DNA from: Oscillospiraceae bacterium
GTDB lineage: Bacteria; Bacillota; Clostridia; Oscillospirales; CAG-272
DNA: 60,925 nt
Assembly: GCA_015064885.1 (NCBI GenBank)
Contig: SVRJ01000010.1
Coordinates: forward strand, 1 to 60,925
Direction of reading: 5' to 3'
Position numbers and translations under genes: made by a program
Shown: positions 33,846 through 41,766 of the stretch, in pieces
Layout of the letters: the number at the start of each line of letters is the position of its first letter
Position numbering within the stretch: position 1 is the stretch's first letter
The notes under the pieces: model-generated
The model's input: the letters and a program-made list of their open reading frames with translations, nothing else
Databases searched by the model: none
What the model was told of the DNA's origin: nothing

Positions 33846-34685
33846 ATGGCTATATTCACAAACCAGGCACAAATAACCTACAACGGAAGGACTGTTCTTT
33901 CCAACATTGCTCAAGGGGAGATCATAGATCCGGTATCAATAAGTAAGACTGCTCTCGGTTCTACTTACAGATCCGGGGATACAAAGGCTTACGTTGTAAC
34001 GCTTACAAACACTTCTTCTGCGGCATTGACCAACGTAACGGTAACCGACACTCTCGGGTCATACGTAACGGAAGAGGGGACATATTATCCTCTCACGTTT
34101 ACAGGGCCGATACTTCTTTTTGTAAACGGAGTACCAAGCGGAGAACTAACTCCTACGCAAACTTCTCCGACTCTTACTTACGTTATTCCCTCGCTTCCTG
34201 CAGGTGGAAGTGTGACAGTTGTATATGACACAGAGATCAACTCTTTTGCTCCGCTTTCATTAGGGTCTGAGATAGTAAACACAGCAACGGCAAGCGGAAG
34301 CGGAATAATATCCCCTATAAGTGCAAGTGAAACCATAACAGTTGTTGAAGATGCTCTTTTGAGCGTAACAAAGGCGGTAACTCCCACAAGTGTTACTGAC
34401 GGAAATCTCACTTATACGATAACCATTGAAAACAGCGGAAACGCTATAGCCGACACGGTGGTGCTAACAGACACATTTGATCCTATACTTTCGGATATAA
34501 GTGTAACGCTTAACGGCGTGTCTCTCACGACACCCGCTGAATACACGTACGATGAGGCTACGGGACTCTTTACGATTCCGAGCGGTATAATAAGTGTTCC
34601 GGCGGCTACTTACGTTACCTCTCCGAGCGGTGAGATCGAGGTGGTTCCCGGAACGGCTGTGGTTACTGTCAGCGGCACTGTTTAA
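33846..34685 (+). CDS. DUF11 repeat protein without signal peptide
   Basis: A 279-residue protein after CGGAGG. Two DUF11-type Ig-like repeats are evident: about 38-150 (YVVTLTNTSSAALTNVTVTDTLG) and about 170-279 (LTYTITIENSGNAIADTVVLTDTF). It is extremely rich in Thr, Ser, Val and Ile, has no Cys, and has Met only at the start. DUF11 proteins are normally surface proteins with a signal peptide and an anchor. Here the N terminus MAIFTNQAQITYNGRTV has neither, and the C terminus ends flush with the second repeat. It may be exported by an unknown route, be released at sporulation, or be a minimal shell-type protein. Confidence 0.75.
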   Translation: MAIFTNQAQITYNGRTVLSNIAQGEIIDPVSISKTALGSTYRSGDTKAYVVTLTNTSSAALTNVTVTDTLGSYVTEEGTYYPLTFTGPILLFVNGVPSGELTPTQTSPTLTYVIPSLPAGGSVTVVYDTEINSFAPLSLGSEIVNTATASGSGIISPISASETITVVEDALLSVTKAVTPTSVTDGNLTYTITIENSGNAIADTVVLTDTFDPILSDISVTLNGVSLTTPAEYTYDEATGLFTIPSGIISVPAATYVTSPSGEIEVVPGTAVVTVSGTV

Positions 34686-34735
34686 TATTGCGTCAAGGCT
34701 TGGGTATGTAGATCCTACATCATCTTACAGCGGCA

Positions 34736-34877
34736 AAATCAGACTGAACCGAAACATCCGCCCCGCCGGCAGCAGAGGTCGCAGGTCTCTGCTGCAAATG
34801 AAAACGCAAGCGTTTTCATTTACCCGAACGCAAGCGTTCGGGGCGGCGGGGCGGTTGGCTTTGGTTCAGTCTGATTT
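34736..34877. repeat. 142-bp inverted-repeat element with three internal hairpins
   Basis: Outer arms AAATCAGACTGAACC (34736-34750) and GGTTCAGTCTGATTT (34863-34877) are perfect complements. An inner stem follows: CCGCCCCGCCG (34758-34768) with CGGCGGGGCGG (34844-34854). Enclosed are three perfect hairpins in a row: GCAGCAGAG/CTCTGCTGC, AAATGAAAACGC/GCGTTTTCATTT and CCGAACGC/GCGTTCGG. The last two share the loop core CGCAAGCG. The result is a closed four-helix junction. It lies between the DUF11 gene and the 3' end of the ECF sigma gene and has no ORF or U-run. A small non-autonomous mobile element, a structured RNA or a protein-binding cruciform are all possible. The rest of 34686-34939 shows nothing. 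Confidence 0.8.
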
Positions 34878-34939
34878 CATCTCTGTGTATTCACAAGCGG
34901 AATAATTTAATAAAAAACACGGCTAATATAACCGAAAGT

Positions 34940-36610
34940 TTATTTTTCAAAAATTATCCTGCAGATAGATTTTCTCTGTTCCTCGCTTGGTGGAGACAGC
35001 TTACCGTTTGACAAAAGTTCAACTATACAGTGGCAAAGGAACAAACCGTCCGAATGAAAAACAAACTGAAGCTCATATTCTCTGACTCTGCGTAAATGCT
35101 TGGGAACAGCCTCAAGTGTCGCTTTAACATAAGGTTCTTTTATCTTTTCAAATTCACCCGAATACTTCTTTTTTATTTTATTCCCGATATCCAAAAGCTT
35201 TTCTTTTATATTTTTTGTAGAAAGTACAACTATCTGCCACGATGACTTGAATTGATTATCAAAATCGCCGCAGATCTTCACATATCCTTTTTCTGCAAGC
35301 CATGCATACTCATCTCTTGAAAGTAATTCATTTTTTTCTCTTTCATAAAGCGATAGTACGCGTTTAGCCTCTTTTGAATAATACGTAAGAGCTTGAGAGT
35401 CTTCTCCGCGGTCAGACCACTCGCTGTCTATCTGCCAAAGTATTTTATCTCCGCTTTGATTCCACATAGGTCCGCACCAATTTTTCATATACGCGTAATC
35501 TTCCGGGAGAGAGATCGCATCCGAGATCACAGATGCATGGAATATATTATGTCCTGCATCAGGGCGTATCGTTGCGACCTCTTCAAATTTAATACGATCG
35601 TCCATAAGCGTCTCACCGCTAATAGCAGCTATAAACGGAATAACAGACCAAAGAATAAAATTATCATCCGCACGCACTTCATTTTCGATTGTTATTTTCC
35701 CGTCTGTTTGTCTGCACCATAGCTCACTGCTCTTTAGTATTCCGGAAGAAACAAGCTCATCGTAAAGTTCGTTTGCAAATATTTTTGCGGCTTTTTTATA
35801 CATAGCGTTTTGCATTACCAACAGCTCTTCATTCGGCTCGCTTATAATAAAATTAACTATATACTTTCCTCTTACAAGCTTTAAAAATCCGTATTCCTCA
35901 AGATACTCTGCTTCATTTTCTACGTAAACCGGGGAAACTCCGAGGTCATCTGCTATCTCATTTACATCTTTGGCTTCATTTCGTACCGAGTAACAGATAT
36001 TCTGTGATAAAATAGATCTGAAAAAGCTATCCGGGCTTTTTGTTCCGGACGAACCGTTGATCCCATATGAATGAAATTTTATCGGATTAAATTTAAGTTC
36101 ACTTGATTTTCGCATAGTGCCTATACCTCTTTTCAATTCTTTTTTTGCTTCAAACAAATGCCATTTTACAGTTCCGAGAGGAATACCGAGCTCACTTGCT
36201 ATATCAGTCTGCTTTCGGTTTTCGAAATAATATGAGATAATTATTTTTCTTTGAATCTTGGAAAGATAAGCGATCTCAATCTTCAATCGCTCAAGAATTT
36301 GTTTATCCTCTTCCTCAGAAAAGGTATAATCCTCCTCATAGACAAGCTCGGAAAGCTCATATACATTTACTTTACTAACGTTTTTAGCGTTTTCACGGTA
36401 ATAATTGCATAGCGCATTATGAGCTACAGTCCATATAAAATTTTTCACATCACCGATATCATCCTTACGTAAAAGAGCGCGAAACGCCTTTAGAATAATC
36501 TCTTGCGACAAATCTTCGGCATCCTGCAGATTAGTACAGTTTTTCAGAGCAAAGCCATATATCGGCTTTAAGTACTCGTTTATTGTCTTCTCGGCTATCT
36601 GTCTGTTCAT
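34940..36610 (-). CDS. ECF sigma factor with long C-terminal extension
   Basis: A 556-residue protein. Residues 1-165 form a complete ECF sigma-70 factor: sigma-2 (LKNCTNLQDAEDLSQEIILKAF, then IGDVKNFIWTVAHNALCNYYR) and sigma-4 (LSKIQRKIIISYYFENRKQTDIASELGIPLGTVKWHLFEAK). About 390 residues follow that normal ECF factors lack. They begin with a winged-helix-like segment (DVNEIADDLGVSPVYVENEAEYLEEYGFL, about 215-245). Beyond it are a Trp-rich region (WCGPMWNQSGDKILWQIDSEWSD) and a helical C terminus. The extension may sense a ligand or replace an anti-sigma factor. A non-sigma-A promoter directly upstream suggests self-activation. Confidence 0.85.
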   Translation of the reverse strand: MNRQIAEKTINEYLKPIYGFALKNCTNLQDAEDLSQEIILKAFRALLRKDDIGDVKNFIWTVAHNALCNYYRENAKNVSKVNVYELSELVYEEDYTFSEEEDKQILERLKIEIAYLSKIQRKIIISYYFENRKQTDIASELGIPLGTVKWHLFEAKKELKRGIGTMRKSSELKFNPIKFHSYGINGSSGTKSPDSFFRSILSQNICYSVRNEAKDVNEIADDLGVSPVYVENEAEYLEEYGFLKLVRGKYIVNFIISEPNEELLVMQNAMYKKAAKIFANELYDELVSSGILKSSELWCRQTDGKITIENEVRADDNFILWSVIPFIAAISGETLMDDRIKFEEVATIRPDAGHNIFHASVISDAISLPEDYAYMKNWCGPMWNQSGDKILWQIDSEWSDRGEDSQALTYYSKEAKRVLSLYEREKNELLSRDEYAWLAEKGYVKICGDFDNQFKSSWQIVVLSTKNIKEKLLDIGNKIKKKYSGEFEKIKEPYVKATLEAVPKHLRRVREYELQFVFHSDGLFLCHCIVELLSNGKLSPPSEEQRKSICRIIFEK

Positions 36611-36641
36611 TTGTTTTACCTCTTTTTTTGAAAGCTTTCAC

Positions 36642-36670
36642 TTATATAGACACCGAATTTTAAAAAGGTT
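36642..36670 (-). promoter_or_regulatory. Putative ECF-type promoter of the sigma gene
   Basis: On the minus strand AACCTTTTT (36662-36670) and TGTCTATATAA (36642-36652) stand nine bases apart. They resemble the AAC-type -35 and GTC-type -10 elements of ECF sigma factors, not the TTGACA/TATAAT promoters elsewhere in the window. Autoregulation is inferred. Confidence 0.5.
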
Positions 36671-36739
36671 GGCTTTTTTATTATCAAAACAATATCTTTT
36701 TGAAAACATCCCCGTCACAAAGAGTGACGAGGATAAATT

Positions 36740-37972
36740 TCAAACTATCTGAAAGATATAAAATTTAAGATAATCGGTTTCGGGAACATTCATGAGAATC
36801 GGATGATCGCACGCCTGCTGTCTCGCTTCTATCTGCTTGAGCGTCACAGATGCTTCATTCGCCGCATCTGCCAACATTTTTCTGAAAAGATCGTCTCTCA
36901 TAAAATGTGAGCATGAGCATGTAGCGAGATAACCGCCTCGAGGTAAAAGCTGCATTGCTTTTTTGTTTATCTCCTTGTATCCTTTCTCTGCATTGCGTAC
37001 CGTTTGGCGGCTCTTTGTAAATGCCGGAGGATCGAGAATTATAAAATCATATTTCGGTGCGTTTTTATCATTTTTCAGCTCTGTAAGATAATCGAAAACG
37101 TCTGCCGCAACAAACGACATACGCGAATCAAGTCGGTTCAGAGCAGCATTTGTCTTTGCATCCTCAATAGCCTTTTCGGATATATCAACAGCTGTTACGT
37201 GCGCGGCTCCCCCCATAGCTGCGTTCAGTGCGAACGAGCCCGTATGTGTAAAGCAATCAAGCACTGTTTTTCCGAGGGCTATTCGTGCAACCTCTGCTCT
37301 GTTGAACTTCTGGTCGAGAAAGAATCCGGTCTTCTGCCCGTTTTCAAAATCGACAGTATATTTTATGCCGTTTTCAACTATCTGAGTTTTTGTTTCGATG
37401 GGATGGAATATTCCGTCTACATCTGCCCAGCCTTTATTTTCCTCAAGACCTTCAAGCTTTCGTATAGCAACGTCATTTCTTTCAAATATTCCGTTTACCG
37501 TCTCGCCCTCATCCCTGAGCGCATCAACAATCGCACGATAGAGAACGTCCTTCCTTTGCTCCATTCCGTATGAAAGTATCTGGAATACAACTATATCCGA
37601 AAACTTATCCGCGGTGACTCCGGGTAAGCCGTCAGCCTCTCCGAAAATGAGACGGCAGGACGAGAGATCTCCTCGCATAACTGTTTTTCTGTATGAAATT
37701 GCGTATTTGACACGTCGTGTAAAAAACGATTCATCGTACGTATCATTTGCATTGGTAGACAATATTCTCACCTTTATCTTGCTAAGCTCACTGTAGAGCC
37801 CCGATCCGAGGTAAGTATGTTTTTCCGAGAAAACGTCTACAACACATCCGTTTGTAATATCACCGTTTGTTGAGGTTATTTCCTCTCCGTATACCCAAAC
37901 GTGACCTTCTTTAAGAAATTTTTCACCCTTTTTAGTTACCGTAACAAAAGGATATATTCTTTCTGTCTTCAT
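36740..37972 (-). CDS. rlmI: Class I rRNA (cytosine-C5)-methyltransferase, RlmI-like
   Basis: A 410-residue SAM-dependent methyltransferase. An N-terminal PUA domain (about 1-75, VTKKGEKFLKEGHVWVYGEEI) precedes the EEHEH-type middle and a Rossmann methyltransferase domain (about 195-410). The latter has VLDCFTHTGSFALNAAMGGA as the SAM loop, DPPAFTKS (motif IV) and LATCSCSHFM (motif VI) with the catalytic Cys. It fits the 23S rRNA m5C1962 family. It is the last gene of the minus-strand run from bmpA, 18 bp after the phosphodiesterase gene, and probably cotranscribed. Confidence 0.88.
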   Translation of the reverse strand: MKTERIYPFVTVTKKGEKFLKEGHVWVYGEEITSTNGDITNGCVVDVFSEKHTYLGSGLYSELSKIKVRILSTNANDTYDESFFTRRVKYAISYRKTVMRGDLSSCRLIFGEADGLPGVTADKFSDIVVFQILSYGMEQRKDVLYRAIVDALRDEGETVNGIFERNDVAIRKLEGLEENKGWADVDGIFHPIETKTQIVENGIKYTVDFENGQKTGFFLDQKFNRAEVARIALGKTVLDCFTHTGSFALNAAMGGAAHVTAVDISEKAIEDAKTNAALNRLDSRMSFVAADVFDYLTELKNDKNAPKYDFIILDPPAFTKSRQTVRNAEKGYKEINKKAMQLLPRGGYLATCSCSHFMRDDLFRKMLADAANEASVTLKQIEARQQACDHPILMNVPETDYLKFYIFQIV

Positions 37973-37990
37973 ATTATCTCCGTAAAAAAT

Positions 37991-39643
37991 TTAAATATCG
38001 AATGGCTTTGAATATATAGTATAGCTGTCACCGAAGTGAAGGTCTATAGTATAGCTCAAAAGCGCACGGTGCTCTCCTGTTTTCATAAGCGAGCACGCGG
38101 AAAGCTCCTTATGCCCGTCGCGGAAACGTAGGTAAGCTATAGGGTGCTCTGTATCAAGCGTATCAGCGAGCTCTATTGCTATCGGCATATCAAGATATTT
38201 TTCTCCATGATCTGTAGTCCATGCATCATATCCCGAAATGTAGGTTTGATCGTTTGACGGTCCGTTCACTTCCCACTTACTCGGTGAGAGTGTCCAGCTT
38301 CTCGACCACGGAAAAACGGTAAGCATTCTGAATTTTGCATACTCGTTAAAAAGTCGATTTATACACGTATCCTCGCAGTTATAGCCTGCGGCACATCCTT
38401 CTGTAATAAGTGCTACGCGGTAAAGTCTGTCCTCAGCCTCGGAACGTGATTCGGGGGCCTGCGGGATCGTTTTTCCGCCCTCACAGTGCGATACGGGAAG
38501 GTAAGGCAGGTGCTTATGTACGTATTTTAGTCCGGGTGCAAGAGAACCCATTATGCATATACAGTTTTTCTGAGCTTTTTCATCCCTCAGTATTTCATCT
38601 GTAAGACGTACAAGCTCTTCGACCTTATTGTATTTTGCACTTGGCTTGAGCTCGATAAGAACGGGAGTATTCTTATGAGGCTTCATGGCAAACATGAGGT
38701 CCTCGAACTTATCTATGCTCTCGTTTTCGAAGTCTATTCTGCGAAGTGAAGAAAGGAAGGCATAATCACTTTCCTCTGTAACTGCGACCTCGCAATCAAA
38801 AAGTCCTTTCGTATTTGTATTATGCATAACGACGGGAATATTATCGGATGTAAGCTTGACGTCTATCTCTGCTCCGTCAAAATAGTTCTCTGCTGCGGCT
38901 ACAACGCCCGAAATTGTGTTTTCTGAGTATTTTCCGTTGTTTTGGAAGCCCTTGTGGGCAAAAAGATTTCTGCGGCGCAGAAATGAATTTTCGGGGAACA
39001 GTGAGAGAAAAGCATATCCTTTATCAGGGCTCTTGGTAATAATTCCGTTTGCCCCCTCACATGCGGCGCTGTCAAATCCAAACGTATCCTCACACATAAC
39101 GTGAATAAATCTCTGACTGAGAGAGTGTATATTTTCGGCAATTGCGTCCTCTGACGAAAGGATAACGGCTACCGCCTCATGCGAAACACAGTATGAGGGC
39201 AGTTCTTCAATATCAGGATGCTCTTCCCTACAATCAAGCATACCGCGAAGAAGAGGCATTTTTTCATAAGCATATTTGAGAATATCCGCATTACTATAGC
39301 TTGTGCATATAATAGCGTCGCAAATATTGTTTCTGTCACAGAATTCCGCAAGTCTGTCCGCGGCGAGCTTACTTTCAAAGCATATTATCGGCACACATCT
39401 CTCGCAAAGAAGGATCATATCATAAAGTGAGCATACGGTCTGACCGTTTTCAGAAAGCACGGAAAGGTCATCATCTATATGAATGAGAAGGTTCTGAGGA
39501 GGCATATCCGACGTAAGCTTTTTTACATCGTCGGGTGATGATATTTCAAGCGCTACTGTCGGCGCGGCAACCACACCGCACGTCGGCATGTAAATATCCT
39601 TTGAGAAGCTCTCCCTGAGACTCAGGTAAATAGGTTTGTTCAT
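37991..39643 (-). CDS. Tandem glycerophosphodiester phosphodiesterase
   Basis: A 550-residue cytoplasmic protein starting at 39643 behind AAGGAG. The C-terminal GDPD domain (about 230-550) has the active-site segments FAHKGFQNNGKYSENTIS (HKG in place of HRG), DGAEIDVKLTSDNIPVVMHN and PVLIELKP. Residues 1-225 look like a second, degenerate GDPD barrel: elements such as LLIHIDDDLSVL, ADILKYAYEKMPLLRGMLD and NGIITKSPDKG keep the fold, but the catalytic HRG/E-x-D set is absent. Such tandem forms are not the usual single-domain enzyme. It lies 63 bp after the ABC permease gene. A second, normal GDPD is encoded at 44928. Confidence 0.78.
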   Translation of the reverse strand: MNKPIYLSLRESFSKDIYMPTCGVVAAPTVALEISSPDDVKKLTSDMPPQNLLIHIDDDLSVLSENGQTVCSLYDMILLCERCVPIICFESKLAADRLAEFCDRNNICDAIICTSYSNADILKYAYEKMPLLRGMLDCREEHPDIEELPSYCVSHEAVAVILSSEDAIAENIHSLSQRFIHVMCEDTFGFDSAACEGANGIITKSPDKGYAFLSLFPENSFLRRRNLFAHKGFQNNGKYSENTISGVVAAAENYFDGAEIDVKLTSDNIPVVMHNTNTKGLFDCEVAVTEESDYAFLSSLRRIDFENESIDKFEDLMFAMKPHKNTPVLIELKPSAKYNKVEELVRLTDEILRDEKAQKNCICIMGSLAPGLKYVHKHLPYLPVSHCEGGKTIPQAPESRSEAEDRLYRVALITEGCAAGYNCEDTCINRLFNEYAKFRMLTVFPWSRSWTLSPSKWEVNGPSNDQTYISGYDAWTTDHGEKYLDMPIAIELADTLDTEHPIAYLRFRDGHKELSACSLMKTGEHRALLSYTIDLHFGDSYTIYSKPFDI

Positions 39644-39706
39644 AAAAAACTCCTTTCTGATAAAAAAGAACTGTTGCCGCCAAAGAGCGAGCAACAGTTC
39701 GGAAAT

Positions 39707-40675
39707 TTACCGTTCTTCTCTGAAGTACGGAACACCAAGCGAGGCTGGCGGCTGATTTTCTTTTTTGTCTCTGATACTTGTAACAACAAGAACTATAACG
39801 GTTACAACGTAAGGAAGCATTTTGAGAAGAGGTGTTGCCTCCATCTTCTGAAGCATCGCGATCGGTATAAGGCTCGGGATAAAGGATCCCGCAACGAATA
39901 GCGCGCCGAAGATAGCAGAACCGAATATACTCACGTGCGGCTTCCAGAGTGCGAAGATAACGAGCGCAATTGCAAGCCAACCCAATGCCTCAATACTGAG
40001 GTAGGCTTCACGCGAGCCTGCATAGTCCATAATGTAGAAGAGTCCTCCGAGACCGGATATACCGCTTCCGATACAAGTAGCCATATATTTATAGAGTGAA
40101 ACGTTGATTCCCACGGCATCTGCGGTAGCGGGGTTTTCACCGACCGCGCGGAGGTGAAGTCCGACTCTCGTTCTGAAAAGAACGTATGACGTAGCAATAG
40201 CAACAGCTATGCCGAGGAAGACCATAACACCGCAGTATTTAAGAGAGGTCTGACTGCTGTTAAACGGGAAACGGAAATAAGGAAGAGCATTAAGATACTT
40301 TACGGGAAGAAGCTTTGTCATGGTGAACTTCATAACTCCTACGCCAAACGTAGTAAGAGCAAGTCCCGTAACGTTCTGATTTGCATGGAAGGTAACTGCA
40401 AGAACGCTATAGATAAGTCCCATGAGCGCACCGCTGAGAAAAGCACAAAGAATACCGACGACAACGATAAGTACGGGATTGGTAATGCCTGCATTAATAA
40501 GGAGCTGTATAGAAGCACAGCCTCCTGCTGCGCCGACGCACATGATACCCGGGATACCGAGGTTGAGGTGTCCGGCTTTTTCTGTAAGTATCTCACCCGT
40601 AGAGCCGTAGAGGAAGGTCATTCCCAAAGGGATAGCACTAAAAAGATAGTTAAAAATACTTGTAAAAATATTCAT
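39707..40675 (-). CDS. Nucleoside-type ABC transporter permease (NupQ/YufQ-like)
   Basis: A 322-residue BPD_transp_2 family permease with eight or nine membrane helices. Family segments are FLYGSTGEILTEKAGHLNLGIPGIM near the N terminus and GLHLRAVGENPATADAVGINVSLYKY in the central loop. It pairs with the permease encoded directly upstream (one-base overlap). Together with the ATPase and BmpA lipoprotein it forms a purine-nucleoside-like importer. Confidence 0.88.
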   Translation of the reverse strand: MNIFTSIFNYLFSAIPLGMTFLYGSTGEILTEKAGHLNLGIPGIMCVGAAGGCASIQLLINAGITNPVLIVVVGILCAFLSGALMGLIYSVLAVTFHANQNVTGLALTTFGVGVMKFTMTKLLPVKYLNALPYFRFPFNSSQTSLKYCGVMVFLGIAVAIATSYVLFRTRVGLHLRAVGENPATADAVGINVSLYKYMATCIGSGISGLGGLFYIMDYAGSREAYLSIEALGWLAIALVIFALWKPHVSIFGSAIFGALFVAGSFIPSLIPIAMLQKMEATPLLKMLPYVVTVIVLVVTSIRDKKENQPPASLGVPYFREER

Positions 40676-41766
40676 TATTTAACCTCCTTCTGACGGAAAA
40701 TGATCTTGTAATTGATAAAAAATTCGCAACCGATTATAAAGAATAGTATTATACCCGTTACTATACTCGGGAAAGCGTTGCTTATGTTGAATTCGGTGGA
40801 TATTCTGTCAGCACCCTGCTGGAGGAATATCATAAGGAAAGATGTGATTATCATAATAAACGGATTGAACTTTCCGAGCCATGAAACCATGATCGCGGTA
40901 AAGCCCTGACCGCCTGCGGATTCGGTAGTGACCGAGTGGTCAAGAGCGGAAACGATAAGGAATCCCGCAAGACCGCATATAGCACCCGAAACAAGCATTG
41001 TACGAACTATTACCTTCTTTACGCTTATACCTATATAGCTTGCCGTCTTCTGGCTTTCACCTACTACAGATATCTCATAGCCCTGCTTACTGTATTTAAG
41101 ATATATATACATACCTACGGTAAGGAGAGCAACCACTATTATAAGAAGCAGGTATTCGTTAAGCACTTGCGGAAGATGTCCGTAAGGAAGAGAACCGAGA
41201 GAACTGGAGCCGTCGGGGGTCCATTTTATGAGGAAGAACGCAACGAGATTCGTCGCAACGTAGTTCATCATAAGTGTAAACAGGGTCTCGTTAGTATTCC
41301 ACTGAGCCTTACATATTGCGGGAAGGAGAGCCCATGCCGCACCGGCAAGAACTGATGCTACGAACATAATTATAAGCAAGAGCCAAGTATCAACGCTATC
41401 CTTAAGATAGTACATACATGCAACACTGGCAAGGCAGCTTACAAGCACCTGCCCCTCCGCACCGATATTCCAGAACTTCATCTTAAATGCGGGAGTGACC
41501 GCAAGAGCAAAGCACAAGAGAACGGCAGAGTCCTTAAGGAACTTCCATATACGTCTGGAGGTACCAAATACGCCTTCAAACATCGTAGAATAAAGTTCAA
41601 GAGGATTTATCTTTATAAGGACAAAGCAAACTATTGCACATACGACAAGAGAAATAAGTATTGCCGATGCGCGTATAAGGACAGTTTTTCCGAGAGGAAG
41701 CGCATCTCTCTTCGCGATATGGAAAAGAGGCTCATGAATACGAGCGGTATTATCTTTTTTAGCCAT
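40675..41766 (-). CDS. Nucleoside-type ABC transporter permease (NupP/YufP-like)
   Basis: A 363-residue integral membrane permease. The start at 41766 follows GGAGGAAGAG, in preference to a Met seven codons earlier. Family marks are LKDSAVLLCFALAVTPAFKMKFWNIGAEGQVL and ALDHSVTTESAGGQGFTAIMVSWLGKFNP, split here among the membrane helices. It overlaps the ATPase gene by 8 bp and the second permease by one base, so the proteins should be made together. Confidence 0.88.
   Translation of the reverse strand: MAKKDNTARIHEPLFHIAKRDALPLGKTVLIRASAILISLVVCAIVCFVLIKINPLELYSTMFEGVFGTSRRIWKFLKDSAVLLCFALAVTPAFKMKFWNIGAEGQVLVSCLASVACMYYLKDSVDTWLLLIIMFVASVLAGAAWALLPAICKAQWNTNETLFTLMMNYVATNLVAFFLIKWTPDGSSSLGSLPYGHLPQVLNEYLLLIIVVALLTVGMYIYLKYSKQGYEISVVGESQKTASYIGISVKKVIVRTMLVSGAICGLAGFLIVSALDHSVTTESAGGQGFTAIMVSWLGKFNPFIMIITSFLMIFLQQGADRISTEFNISNAFPSIVTGIILFFIIGCEFFINYKIIFRQKEVK

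Noticed and set aside
34594-34905. Open frame across the 142-bp inverted-repeat element
   Set aside because: It overlaps the DUF11 gene in another frame and is forced open by GC-rich palindromes; no start signal is seen.
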